A stretch of 64,000 bases of DNA from Aestuariimicrobium kwangyangense DSM 21549 (lineage in GTDB: Bacteria > Actinomycetota > Actinomycetes > Propionibacteriales > Propionibacteriaceae), in the NCBI RefSeq assembly GCF_000421525.1, contig NZ_ATXE01000001.1, positions 1,054,001 through 1,118,000 of the forward strand, in the 5' to 3' direction. Shown here one piece after another: positions 25,430 through 34,350 of the stretch (position 1 is its first letter; each line of letters starts with the position of its first letter). Both the position numbers and the translations under genes were made by a program. Below the pieces are notes generated by a model. That model made no database searches. It was not told the origin of the DNA and saw only the letters and a list, made by a program, of their open reading frames with translations.

Positions 25430-27493
25430 ATGGCATCCCTGGAATGGACTGAACAAGACGAACGGGCGGTCGACACCGCCCGCATCCTGGCAGCGGACGC
25501 CGTCGAGAAGGTGGGCAACGGCCACCCCGGTACCGCGATCTCGCTGGCTCCGGCCGCCTACCTGCTGTTCCAGCGCATCATGAACTGGGACGTCAATGAC
25601 GACCAGTGGCTGGGCCGCGACCGGTTCGTGCTCTCCGCGGGACACGCCTCCCTCACCCAGTACTGCCAGCTCTACCTGGCCAACGCCGGTCTGACCCTCG
25701 ACGACCTCAAGTCGCTGCGCACCTGGGGCTCCAAGACCCCCGGGCACCCCGAGTACCACCACACCAAGTTCGTCGAGACCACCACCGGCCCCTTGGGAGC
25801 CGGCGTCTCGAACGCGGTCGGCTTCGCCATGGCTGCACGCCGTGAACGTGGCATGTTCGATCCGGACGCCCCCGCGGGTGAGTCGGTCTTCGACCGCCAG
25901 ATCTACGCCATCGCGGGCGACGGGTGCATGCAGGAGGGCATCTCGTCCGAGGCGAGCTCGCTGGCGGCCACCCAGGACCTGGGCAACCTCACCTTGATCT
26001 ACGACGACAACCGCATCTCGATCGAGGGCGACACCAAGATTGCCTTCTCCGAGGACGTCGCGGCCCGCTACGCGGCCTACGGCTGGCACGTGCAGCACGT
26101 CGACTGGACCCACGGCGGTACCGAGTACCACGAGGACGTGCAGGCCCTGTACGACGCCATCGAGGCGGCCAAGGCCGTCACCGACAGGCCGTCGTTCATC
26201 CGTCTGACCACCATCATCGGCTGGCCCCTGCCCAACAAGGCGGGCTCCCACGACGTGCACGGGTCCAAGTTGGGTGCCGACGAGATCTCGGGCCTCAAGC
26301 AGGAACTCGGCTTCACCGACGAGCCCTTCGCGGTCGACCAGGCCGCCGTGCAGCACGCCGTCGACCACGCGGCGGCCCGTTCGAAGCAGGTTCGCGCGGC
26401 ATGGGACGAGAAGTTCGCGGCCTGGCAGCAGGCCAACCCCGAGAGGGCCGCGCTGCTCACCCGCATCCGCAACCACGAACTCCCCGAGATCACCCTCGCC
26501 GAGTTCCCGGCCGGCAAGAAGAAGGCAACCCGCGCGGCGTCGGGCGAGGTGCTCAACCAGCTGGCCTCGCAGGTTCCGGAGCTGTGGGGCGGTTCCGCGG
26601 ACCTGGCCAGTTCGAACAACACCACCATGAAGGGGGAGGAGTCGTTCCTCCCGGTGGAGCGCGCCAGCAAGCAGTTCCCCGGCAACCCCTACGGCCGCAC
26701 GCTGCACTTCGGCATCCGTGAACACGCCATGGGCGGCATCGTCAACGGCATCGCCCTGTCGGGGCTGACCCGCCCCTACGGCGGCACCTTCCTGGTCTTC
26801 TCCGACTACATGCGACCGGCCGTCCGTCTGGCCGCGCTGATGGGCGCTCCCTCCATCTTCGTGTGGACCCACGACTCGGTGGGTGTCGGTGGGGACGGCC
26901 CCACGCACCAGCCGATCGAGCACGTGGCCTCGCTGCGGCTCATCCCGGGGCTCGACGTGGTTCGTCCGGGTGACGCCAACGAGGTGTCCGTGGCCTGGAA
27001 GCAGGCGTTGGAGCACCGGGATCGTCCGACGGCGCTCATCCTGTCCCGCCAGGACCTGGCGGTGTTCGACCGCACGCAGGAGGGCTTCGCTCCGGCTGAC
27101 CAGGCCGCCCGCGGCGCCTACGTGCTGAAGGAGGCTTCGGCGGCCCCGCAGCTGATCCTGATCGCCACCGGCTCCGAGGTCGAGCTGGCGGTGGGTGCCG
27201 CTGATTCGCTCGAGGGCCAGGGAATCCCGACCCGTGTCGTCTCGATGCCCTGTCAGGAATGGTTCGACGGCCAGGACGAGGAGTACCGCGAGTCGGTGCT
27301 GCCCAGCGGTGTCACCGCCCGCCTCTCGATCGAGGCCGGCGTCGGCAACGGGTGGCAGAAGTACGTGGGCGCCCACGGTGCCTCGCTCTCGATCGAGAGC
27401 TTCGGGGCCTCGGCCGACGGCGCCAAGATCTTCGAGGAACTCGGCTTCACCGTCGAGAACGTCGTGACCCTTGCGCAGAGCCTGCTGAGCTGA
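25430..27493 (+). CDS. tkt: Transketolase
   Basis: 687 aa, thiamine-diphosphate enzyme of the pentose phosphate pathway. NGHPGTAISLAP at the N terminus, the diphosphate-binding GDGCMQEGISSEASSLA with the metal-binding LIYDDNRISIEGD, the conserved HDSVGVGGDGPTHQPIEHV and the C-terminal domain are all present. PEYHHTKFVETTTGPLGAGVSNAVG departs from the commoner PEYGHTDGVE wording; this variant should be noted but the catalytic His residues remain. The start ATG 25430 has a strong ribosome site. A transaldolase gene is not adjacent. The stop TGA overlaps the proposed CTG start of the next gene. Confidence 0.96.
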   Translation: MASLEWTEQDERAVDTARILAADAVEKVGNGHPGTAISLAPAAYLLFQRIMNWDVNDDQWLGRDRFVLSAGHASLTQYCQLYLANAGLTLDDLKSLRTWGSKTPGHPEYHHTKFVETTTGPLGAGVSNAVGFAMAARRERGMFDPDAPAGESVFDRQIYAIAGDGCMQEGISSEASSLAATQDLGNLTLIYDDNRISIEGDTKIAFSEDVAARYAAYGWHVQHVDWTHGGTEYHEDVQALYDAIEAAKAVTDRPSFIRLTTIIGWPLPNKAGSHDVHGSKLGADEISGLKQELGFTDEPFAVDQAAVQHAVDHAAARSKQVRAAWDEKFAAWQQANPERAALLTRIRNHELPEITLAEFPAGKKKATRAASGEVLNQLASQVPELWGGSADLASSNNTTMKGEESFLPVERASKQFPGNPYGRTLHFGIREHAMGGIVNGIALSGLTRPYGGTFLVFSDYMRPAVRLAALMGAPSIFVWTHDSVGVGGDGPTHQPIEHVASLRLIPGLDVVRPGDANEVSVAWKQALEHRDRPTALILSRQDLAVFDRTQEGFAPADQAARGAYVLKEASAAPQLILIATGSEVELAVGAADSLEGQGIPTRVVSMPCQEWFDGQDEEYRESVLPSGVTARLSIEAGVGNGWQKYVGAHGASLSIESFGASADGAKIFEELGFTVENVVTLAQSLLS

Positions 27494-28407
27494 CCACGTC
27501 CACCAGCACTGTCCAGCCGCCCCGGTCGAGAGCACTCTCGGCCGGGGTGGCTGCCTACGTCCTGTGGGGCGTGTTCCCCCTGTTCTGGGCGCTGTTGGGC
27601 GCGGCCAACCCGATCGAGACCCTGGCGGAGCGATTCGTCTGGTCGGCGGTCTGGACGGCGCTGTGCCTGGTCGTGCTGAGGCAGGGGTTCGGCTGGGTTC
27701 GTCCGGCGCTGGCCGGCGGCCAGTGGGTGCCGCTGCTGCTGGCCTCCATCGTGATCGCCGTCAACTGGGGCATGTTCATCTTCGCCGTGCAGACCGGCCA
27801 CACGGTGGAGAGTTCACTGGGGTACTTCATCAACCCGCTGCTCAACCTCGTGTTCGGGCGCATCTTCTTCTCGGAGCGGCTCGACCGGTGGGGGTGGGGC
27901 GGGGCGCTGACGGCGTTGGTCGGCGTGGTCGTCATCAGTTGGGGCAGCTGGCACACGGTGTGGATCTCGTTGCTTCTGGCGACCTCGTTCGGCATCTACG
28001 GGGTGTTGAAGAAGAAGGCCCAACTGCCGGCGCTGCAGGGGTTGTTCCTCGAGTCGGTGTTCATGACCCCGCTGGCGCTCGTGGTGCTGGTGGTCATGGG
28101 CGTCATGGGTCTGGGGCACTTCGGACTCGGGTGGTCGATCACGGCGCTCTTCGTGGTCTCGGGCCTGGTGACCGCTGTCCCGCTGTGGCTGTTCGCCCAG
28201 GCCGCCCGTGGCCTGCCACTGGGACTGCTCGGCATGTTGCAGTTCATCGGGCCGACGCTGCAGTTGCTGATCGGGCTGCTGGTGTTCCACCAGAAGATCT
28301 CCTGGGTCTGGTGGGTCGGCCTTCCCCTGGTGTGGTTGGGATGCGCGCTCTACCTGGTGGGGGTGCTGGGGCGCGGCCGACGCTCCCGGGGCCCGGCTGG
28401 CGGCTGA
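27490..28407 (+). CDS. rarD: RarD-type EamA/DMT permease
   Basis: About 305 aa with ten helices; RarD hallmarks AAYVLWGVFPLFWALLG at the start and SSLGYFINPLLNLVFGRIFFSERL in the first half. RarD proteins are drug/metabolite transporters of unproven cargo. The start is odd: in this frame the first ATG, GTG or TTG after the tkt stop is GTG 27547, which cuts into the first helix. CTG 27490 gives a natural N terminus TTSTSTVQPP and overlaps the tkt stop as CTGA. I list CTG as the start; GTG 27547 (286 aa) is the conservative choice. Confidence 0.8.
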   Translation: MTTSTSTVQPPRSRALSAGVAAYVLWGVFPLFWALLGAANPIETLAERFVWSAVWTALCLVVLRQGFGWVRPALAGGQWVPLLLASIVIAVNWGMFIFAVQTGHTVESSLGYFINPLLNLVFGRIFFSERLDRWGWGGALTALVGVVVISWGSWHTVWISLLLATSFGIYGVLKKKAQLPALQGLFLESVFMTPLALVVLVVMGVMGLGHFGLGWSITALFVVSGLVTAVPLWLFAQAARGLPLGLLGMLQFIGPTLQLLIGLLVFHQKISWVWWVGLPLVWLGCALYLVGVLGRGRRSRGPAGG

Positions 28408-28593
28408 CCGCCCGAGGTTCCGCGCCAATCGGGGCAGGCAGCAAGGCTTGTCGCCACGCCAGGTGACGGGAGGGCCGCTCAGGTGCCCCTTTCTGCGTGG
28501 ATGTTCGGCGAATGATCTCCCGGTTGGCGCACTCCCGCGGTCGAGGGCGTCTACGGGTCTTCCTTCGCGACGATGCGCGGCGGACAATGGAGC

Positions 28594-28986
28594 ATGGCGG
28601 TGTGGCGCGCGGACGAGCGCCTGGGGGCCCTCGTCGACACAGAACTTGCCGCAGCGCTCGACGAGGCTGCGGCCCAGAATCGTGCGCGTCTGGTCGCCTC
28701 GTGGCTTCGGGTCCTGGGACTGGTGCAGGCGCGGGGGACCCCGCTGCGGGCGGTGACCCGCTTCGACACCGATATCGCGCGTCTGCAGTTCGCCGACCAC
28801 AGCGCAGTGCTGGTTGATTGCAGCGGCCCGCACACCCGGGTGGGGGAGATCGCCGTGGCTGTGGCCCGCCAACTCGCGGTCGTGGTCACCGACGTGAGGG
28901 TCGAGGGTGACGGGGTGACCGCCCGTCTTGCCTGGGGCAGACATGCGGTTGAGGTGCACCTGCTCGGTGGCGACCAGGCCCGGTGA
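28594..28986 (+). CDS. Conserved hypothetical protein, about 130 aa
   Basis: I do not recognise this protein. Soluble, Ala/Val/Arg-rich, with a helical N-terminal half (DERLGALVDTELAAALDEAAAQNRARLVASWLRVLGL) and a beta-rich second half (ARLQFADHSAVLVDC, VVTDVRVEGDGVTARLAW, HAVEVHLLGG). That layout suggests a small alpha/beta domain. ATG 28573 is an alternative start adding seven residues; neither has a clear ribosome site. Codon use looks native. It stands between rarD and pabB with no shared operon. Confidence 0.55.
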   Translation: MAVWRADERLGALVDTELAAALDEAAAQNRARLVASWLRVLGLVQARGTPLRAVTRFDTDIARLQFADHSAVLVDCSGPHTRVGEIAVAVARQLAVVVTDVRVEGDGVTARLAWGRHAVEVHLLGGDQAR

Positions 28987-29042
28987 CGCCCCTCAGCGCA
29001 CCTTCCGCTCAGCGCATCGGTCCCGTCAGCGCCCGAGCCCCC

Positions 29043-30335
29043 TCAGCGCACCAGGCAGTCCACCAGCGCGGCCGCCTTCAGGTGCATCTCGTCCAACTCC
29101 TCGTGCGCCACGCTGAGCGCGGTGATCCCGGCCCCGACCCCGATCCAGGCCGCGTCCTCGTCCGAGACCACGCTGCGGATGACCATCGCCGCCTCGCAGT
29201 GCTGGCCCGTGAAGATGCCGAAACATCCCGAGTAGATGCCCCGCGGCCAGCTCTCCAACTCGCGCAGGATCTCCACCGCCCGACGCTTGGGTGCCCCGGT
29301 CATCGACCCCGCCGGGAACAGCGCCCTCACTGCGTCCACCGGGCCGAGGCCCTCACGCAACTGTCCCGACACGGTCGAGACGAGTTGGTGCACGCTGGCA
29401 TACCCCCTCACCGAGAACAGTTCCTCCACCTGCACCGACCCCGGGCGACAGATGCGGCCCAGGTCATTGCGGCACAGGTCGACGATCATCAGGTTCTCGG
29501 CACGCTCCTTCTCCGACGCCGCCAACTCCTCAGCCAGCGCGAGGTCGACCTCCGGGTCGGGATCTCGGCGCCGGGTGCCCTTGATCGGGGACGTGGTGGC
29601 GATGCCGTCGTGGACGCGGAGGAAGGTCTCCATCGACGCCGAACTCAGCACCGTCCCGTTGATGCGCAGCAGGCCGCCGTGGGGAACGGGGCTTGACCGC
29701 CGCAGCCGCAGATGGGAGGCGAAGGCGTCGATGGGGCTGTCGGTCCACAGGGTGGTTGTGAGGCACAGCACCCAGGCATCCCCGGCGCGGATGTGCTCGA
29801 TGCACCTGTCGATGGCGGCCAGGAGTTCCTCGTCCGAGTCGCCCGCGAGCACGCTGACGCCCTCCGTCCCGGTGGGCAATGAACCGGCAGCCATGGGAGG
29901 GGGCTCGTCGACCGGTGGCAACGTGTCGGGCAGTGCCCAGGCCTGCTCGTCGATGGCGGCGTGCAGCGTGGTGCTGCCGTCGGCCTCGATCACCGCCCAG
30001 CGCGACAGCCGCACCAGCGAGATCGGTGGATGCCTGGGACTTTCACCGCGGGACAGCCCCAGCAGCTCGGATCCTGCCTCGTATCCGATCCACCCGACCC
30101 AGGCCTCGTCCGAGTCGCGCACCACGGCCTCGAACGAGTCGAAGTCCGGAGCGAGCAGGCTCATGCCGCCGACGCCCACCAGGTGGGCACCCCCGTCGGA
30201 GGAGTCGAGCCAGACGACGTCCTGCGCGGGGTCCGACCACCAATGGGCGGCCAGGGCGGCCGGTTCGAGTGAGGGATGTGGTGCGGACCACCCGCTGGTC
30301 AGCCAGCCGAAGGATCCAGCGTGGGAGCCAGCCAT
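29043..30335 (-). CDS. pabB: Aminodeoxychorismate synthase component I
   Basis: 430 aa chorismate-using enzyme. With PabA it converts chorismate to 4-amino-4-deoxychorismate on the way to folate. The active-site line reads PIKGTRRR: the Lys is the nucleophile that marks PabB, where anthranilate synthase has PIAGT. Other blocks: ENLMIVDLCRNDLGRIC, FPAGSMTGAPKRRAVEI, GIYSGCFGIF. No PabA domain is fused and no pabA gene is adjacent. ATG 30335 is only 12 bp from the divergent pabC start. Its -10 TAGACT (minus strand, 30343-30348) sits 7 nt upstream. Confidence 0.92.
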   Translation of the reverse strand: MAGSHAGSFGWLTSGWSAPHPSLEPAALAAHWWSDPAQDVVWLDSSDGGAHLVGVGGMSLLAPDFDSFEAVVRDSDEAWVGWIGYEAGSELLGLSRGESPRHPPISLVRLSRWAVIEADGSTTLHAAIDEQAWALPDTLPPVDEPPPMAAGSLPTGTEGVSVLAGDSDEELLAAIDRCIEHIRAGDAWVLCLTTTLWTDSPIDAFASHLRLRRSSPVPHGGLLRINGTVLSSASMETFLRVHDGIATTSPIKGTRRRDPDPEVDLALAEELAASEKERAENLMIVDLCRNDLGRICRPGSVQVEELFSVRGYASVHQLVSTVSGQLREGLGPVDAVRALFPAGSMTGAPKRRAVEILRELESWPRGIYSGCFGIFTGQHCEAAMVIRSVVSDEDAAWIGVGAGITALSVAHEELDEMHLKAAALVDCLVR

Positions 30336-30350
30336 AGGCTGGAGTCTATG
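30333..30350. promoter_or_regulatory. Interlocked divergent leaderless promoters of pabB and pabC
   Basis: Plus strand: TAGGCT (30335-30340), 7 nt, ATG 30348. Minus strand: TAGACT (30348-30343), 7 nt, ATG 30335. The first base of each -10 box is the first base of the other gene's start codon. Two RNA polymerases cannot occupy both sites together. Confidence 0.7.
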
Positions 30351-31061
30351 AGTGCCGACACCGTGGTGGCCGATTCGTTCCTGGTCGACCACGGCCGGGT
30401 GCTGTTGCTCGGGGCCCATGCCGACCGGTTCGCGCGTGACGCGGGAGCAGTGGGCTTCCCCGCGGACGAAGCGCGCCGCGCCCTGCTGGACCTGGCCCGC
30501 TCGGTCCCGGAGGCAGGACGGTGGTTCCCGCGGATCGATCTGCTGTCCGACCTGACCCTTCGTCCTCTGCTGCGACCTGCCCCACCCCGTGGCGGCGAGG
30601 TGCGGGTGGCGACCGCCGACCACGACCCGCGTACCTGCCCCGCCGTGAAGGGCCCCGACCTCGCGGCCCTGTCCGAGCAGCGTGCGCGTGCGCAGCGGAG
30701 CGGGGCGGACGAGGCGCTCCTCCTGGTCGACGGCCTCGTCTGCGACGGGGCGCTGAGCGCTGTGGTGTGGTGGCGCGACGACGTCCTGCACCTGCCCCAC
30801 CCCGCGTTGGCGAGGGTCGACTCCGTCACCACCCGCTGGCTGGTGGCGCAGGCCCGCGTGCGAGGGGTGGAGGTGCGACGGGTCCGGGCTCGTCCGGATG
30901 ATTTGGCGGGTGCGGAGCTCTGGCTGCTGAGTGCGCTGCACGGGATCCGACCGGTCGTGGGGTGGCTCGACGGACCCACGGTGGCCATGCCCGGTGGTCA
31001 CCAGCGGTGGTGGCAGCAGCGCCTCGAGCGCGCGCGGGAGCCGGTCTCGTCCCTGGCATGA
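30348..31061 (+). CDS. pabC: Aminodeoxychorismate lyase (class IV aminotransferase fold)
   Basis: 237 aa, shorter than the usual 260-290. PLP-dependent lyase that releases 4-aminobenzoate and pyruvate. The PLP lysine is in CPAVKGPDLAAL; the later LLVDGLVCDGALSAVVWW matches the class IV stretch in which other members have EG.. .S.. for the cofactor phosphate. It starts head to head with pabB and completes the 4-aminobenzoate branch apart from PabA. Given the low conservation it could also be a D-amino-acid or branched-chain transaminase relative, but context settles on PabC. Confidence 0.82.
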   Translation: MSADTVVADSFLVDHGRVLLLGAHADRFARDAGAVGFPADEARRALLDLARSVPEAGRWFPRIDLLSDLTLRPLLRPAPPRGGEVRVATADHDPRTCPAVKGPDLAALSEQRARAQRSGADEALLLVDGLVCDGALSAVVWWRDDVLHLPHPALARVDSVTTRWLVAQARVRGVEVRRVRARPDDLAGAELWLLSALHGIRPVVGWLDGPTVAMPGGHQRWWQQRLERAREPVSSLA

Positions 31062-31121
31062 GGGTGGCCCTCGGTCGGCCCGGGCCCCGGCTGATGGGAT
31101 GTCCACCATGCGCGAATCCAG

Positions 31122-31149
31122 TTGCTTACCCAAACTAACCATCTAGACT
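31122..31149 (+). promoter_or_regulatory. Sigma-70 type promoter of the MFS gene
   Basis: TTGCTT (31122-31127), 16-bp spacer, TAGACT (31144-31149). Predicted start near 31156 gives a leader of about 27 nt with AGAGGA at 31172-31177. Confidence 0.6.
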
Positions 31150-31182
31150 GGTGGACGACCCCACCCCCACCAGAGGATCTCC

Positions 31183-32505
31183 ATGGCAGACCGCGTACGC
31201 ACCTTCGCGAGTTTTGCCCTGTTCAACTATCGGCTCTTCTGGCTCGGCGCGCTGGTCAGCAACGTGGGCGGGTGGATGGCGCGGGTGGCCCAGGACTGGC
31301 TGGTGCTGACCCAACTGACCGATCACTCCGCCCAGGCGCTGGGCCTGGTGACGGCCCTCCAGTTCCTGCCGATCCCGCTGATCGCCCCGATGGCCGGAGC
31401 CCTCGCGGATCGCTATTCCAAGCGGCGGTTGCTGATGGTCACCCAGGCGGCGCTGGGGGCGACGGCCTTCGGCCTGTGGATCCTGGTCGCGACCGGCACG
31501 GTGCAGTTGTGGCACGCCTTCCTGTTCGCCTTCCTGCAGGGAGTTGCATCGGCCTTCGACATGCCGGTCCGCCAAGCCTTCGTCTCGGAGATGGTGCCGC
31601 AACGGCTCGTCTCGAACGCCATCGGCCTCAACTCGGCGCAGTTCAACGGCGCCCGACTGCTCGGCCCGGGTCTGGCCGGACTGCTGATCGCCTGGGTCGG
31701 CATCGCCCCGGCCCTGCTGGTCAATGCGCTGAGCTTCGTCGCAGTGATCGGCGCCCTGTGGTTCATGCGCACCGACCAACTCATGCCTCGTCCGAAACGG
31801 GTCGGCACCGGCACTGTGCGTGAGGGCATTGCCTATGTGCGCACGCGCCCCGACATCCTGCTCATCCTCGGCATCATCTTCGTCTTCTCCACGTTCGGCA
31901 TGAACTTCCAGATCACCAACGCCCTGATGGCGACGACGGTCTTCGGCAAGGGCGCGAGCGAGTACGGCATGCTCGGTTCCGTCATGGCGATCGGCACCCT
32001 GGCGGCCGCCTTCATGGCGGCTCGGCGGGTGCGTCCCCGCCTGCGTTGGCTTCTTCTGGGGGTGCTCGGGTTCGCCGTGTTCACCGCCGGGGCGGCGCTG
32101 GCGCCGACCTACCTGTTCTTCGCCGTCATGCTGGTCGGTGTGGGGGTGTGTTCCCTGACGGTGATGACCTCGTGCAACGCCACCGTGCAGTTGGCCTCCG
32201 ACCCAGCGCTGCGAGGTCGCGTGATGGCGGTCTACATGGCGGTCAACATGGGCGGTACCCCGATCGGGTCGCCGGTGATCGGCTGGATCGGTGACCACTG
32301 GGGAGCCCGCTGGACCCTCGGCGTCGGAGCCGTCGCCACGTTCGCCGTGTGCGTTGCAGCGAGCCTCTACGTGATGGTCCACGACCGGGTACGTGTACGG
32401 CTCGAGGGGGTCTGGCCGCCGCGGTTGCTGGTTGATCGACTGGACGATTCGGCACTGGCCCCGGGAGCCATGGCCGATCCGGATCCCCAAGCACGCGTGG
32501 CCTGA
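31183..32505 (+). CDS. MFS exporter
   Basis: 440 aa, 12 helices, of the EntS/multidrug-exporter branch: FNYRLFWLGALVSNVGGWMARVAQDWLVL at the N terminus, GALADRYSKRRLLMVTQ loop, DMPVRQAFVSEMVPQRLVSNAIGLNS in the middle, and PALRGRVMAVYMAVNMGGTPIGSP in the C half. These proteins usually export siderophores or drugs; no ligand is implied by neighbours. A clear sigma-70 promoter and an AGAGGA ribosome site precede ATG 31183. Confidence 0.88.
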   Translation: MADRVRTFASFALFNYRLFWLGALVSNVGGWMARVAQDWLVLTQLTDHSAQALGLVTALQFLPIPLIAPMAGALADRYSKRRLLMVTQAALGATAFGLWILVATGTVQLWHAFLFAFLQGVASAFDMPVRQAFVSEMVPQRLVSNAIGLNSAQFNGARLLGPGLAGLLIAWVGIAPALLVNALSFVAVIGALWFMRTDQLMPRPKRVGTGTVREGIAYVRTRPDILLILGIIFVFSTFGMNFQITNALMATTVFGKGASEYGMLGSVMAIGTLAAAFMAARRVRPRLRWLLLGVLGFAVFTAGAALAPTYLFFAVMLVGVGVCSLTVMTSCNATVQLASDPALRGRVMAVYMAVNMGGTPIGSPVIGWIGDHWGARWTLGVGAVATFAVCVAASLYVMVHDRVRVRLEGVWPPRLLVDRLDDSALAPGAMADPDPQARVA

Positions 32506-32595
32506 GCGGAATCACCCCGTTCCGGCACCCTGACTCGCCCCGGTTTCGTCCGACCTCACTCCGGTTTGTCGCCGTGGCCTTCCTAGACTCGCAGC

Positions 32596-34311
32596 ATGGA
32601 CCTGATCGCAGCTGCCCGTGACTTCCGAGCCCGCACCACCGGACCCGTCATCCTCGAGATCGACCTGGCTCGCGGGATCACCGTGGCCCCGCCCGACAAT
32701 CCACTCGCCGCCCTGAAGGCGCTCAACTCAGCCACGATGGGTGCGGTACGTGAGGGACTCCGCCAAGGAGCGACCGACCCCCGCGTGAAGGGGCTCATCG
32801 TGCACGTGGCCCCGTCGGGACTCGGACTGGCCGACCTGCAGAACCTGGGCGACATGATCGCTGAGTTCGGTGGGCACAAGCCGACCACCGCGTGGACGCA
32901 GACCTTCGGCGAGATGGGCAATGCCCTCCCGCTGGTCGCCCTGGCCACCCGGGCCAGGACCGTGTGGGTGCAGCCGTCGGGACTCGTCTTCCTGGGCGGA
33001 CTGCACCTGTCGATCACCCTGCTGCGCGGACTCTTCGAGAAGGTCGGCCTGACGCCGGAGTTCGGTCAGCGCAAGGAGTACAAGTCGGCCGCAGAGCAGT
33101 ACGCGGGCACCGAGATCAGCGAGGCCAATCGCGAGATGATGCAGCGCCTGGCCGACTCCGTCGTCGAGCAGTGCCTCGCCCAGATCGCGGCCGGCCGAGG
33201 CCTCGAGGTCGAGGCCGTGCGCGCCGCCATGGACGAGAGCCCCGTCACCGTTGAGCGGGCCGTCGAACTGGGACTGGTCGACAAGGTCGGCTACCGCGAC
33301 CAGGTCTACGACGACGTCTACGCGGCACTGGGGCTCGACCGGCACGCCCTGCAGTTCGTGCACCGCTACGACGCCAAGGTGCAGCGCCGTGAGCTGAAGC
33401 GCCAGCTCGTCGACCGACACGCACCGCAGGTGGGCATCGTCACCCTGCGCGGCCCGATCGTCACCGGACGGGGCGCTCCCGGCGGACCTGGTGGGCAACA
33501 GGCCGGCGGTGACGCCGTCGCCGATCACCTGCGCGCCGCTGCCCGGGACGACAAGGTGAAGGCGGTCGTCCTGCGGATCGACTCACCCGGGGGGTCGGCA
33601 GTGGCCTCCGACACCATCTGGCGCGAGGTGCACCGGGTGCGTGAGTCGGGTCGTCCGGTGGTGGCGCTGATGGGCAATGTCGCGGCCTCGGGCGGCTACT
33701 ACGCCGCCATGGGTGCCGACGAGATCGTGGCCGCGCCGTCCACCCTGACGGGGTCGATCGGCGTGCTGGCGGGCAAGGTCGTCACCTTGGGACTGCTGGA
33801 CAAGCTGGCGCTCAAGCATGAGGGCATCAACTCCGGCCCGAAGGCCGACCTGTTCGCCGCCGACCACCACTTCACGGCCGAGGACTGGGCCGTGCTGGAC
33901 GCCTGGCTCGATGCCATCTACGAACAGTTCACGGCAAAGGCGGCAGCCGACCGCAAGCTGAGCCGCGAGGACCTCGAGAAGGTCGCCAAGGGTCGGGTGT
34001 GGACCGGCGCCGACGCCCTCGAACGGGGGCTCGTCGACCACCTCGGCAACCTCGAACTGGCCGTCCAGCGAGCGTGCGCGCTGGCGGAGGTCGATCGCGA
34101 CCAGGCGGTGCTGCGCACGGTGCCGGCCTTCGGCATGCTCGAGCAGTTCATCCCCGCCGACTCAACCGAGTCCTCCGGTCGTCCTCAGGTGTCCGTCGCG
34201 GACGGCCCCGAGGCGTTGTTGCCGAAGGCGATCCGGGCTCTCGGCCTGGGTGGGGAGTGGGCCCAGATCAGCGGCCCGCTGGCCCTTCCCTGGCGGTTCG
34301 ACCTGCGCTGA
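32596..34311 (+). CDS. sppA: Signal peptide peptidase SppA-like S49 protease
   Basis: 571 aa double-length S49 protein. The two S49 halves provide the split active site: Lys163 in QRKEYKSAA and Ser365 in NVAASGGYYAAM, as in Escherichia coli SppA. Unlike that enzyme, it has no N-terminal signal anchor: the first residues are MDLIAAARDFRARTTGP. It may be a cytosolic or peripherally bound peptidase. TAGACT (32584-32589) is 6 nt from ATG 32596. Confidence 0.88.
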   Translation: MDLIAAARDFRARTTGPVILEIDLARGITVAPPDNPLAALKALNSATMGAVREGLRQGATDPRVKGLIVHVAPSGLGLADLQNLGDMIAEFGGHKPTTAWTQTFGEMGNALPLVALATRARTVWVQPSGLVFLGGLHLSITLLRGLFEKVGLTPEFGQRKEYKSAAEQYAGTEISEANREMMQRLADSVVEQCLAQIAAGRGLEVEAVRAAMDESPVTVERAVELGLVDKVGYRDQVYDDVYAALGLDRHALQFVHRYDAKVQRRELKRQLVDRHAPQVGIVTLRGPIVTGRGAPGGPGGQQAGGDAVADHLRAAARDDKVKAVVLRIDSPGGSAVASDTIWREVHRVRESGRPVVALMGNVAASGGYYAAMGADEIVAAPSTLTGSIGVLAGKVVTLGLLDKLALKHEGINSGPKADLFAADHHFTAEDWAVLDAWLDAIYEQFTAKAAADRKLSREDLEKVAKGRVWTGADALERGLVDHLGNLELAVQRACALAEVDRDQAVLRTVPAFGMLEQFIPADSTESSGRPQVSVADGPEALLPKAIRALGLGGEWAQISGPLALPWRFDLR

Positions 34312-34330
34312 CCGCGATCCCGGGTTACGG

Positions 34331-34350
34331 GCCCGGGGTCCGGCCCGGGC
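34331..34350. terminator. GC hairpin between convergent sppA and GH4 genes
   Basis: GCCCGGG (34331-34337) pairs with CCCGGGC (34344-34350), 6-nt loop, touching the GH4 stop codon. No T-run. Confidence 0.4.

Noticed and set aside
25376-27535. Very long open frame antisense to tkt
   Set aside because: High GC content opens all frames; the antisense frame has no family features and tkt is fully supported. The same holds for frames opposite glgP (8887-10854), the P-type ATPase (56379-58709) and the GH26-like gene (2629-4026).
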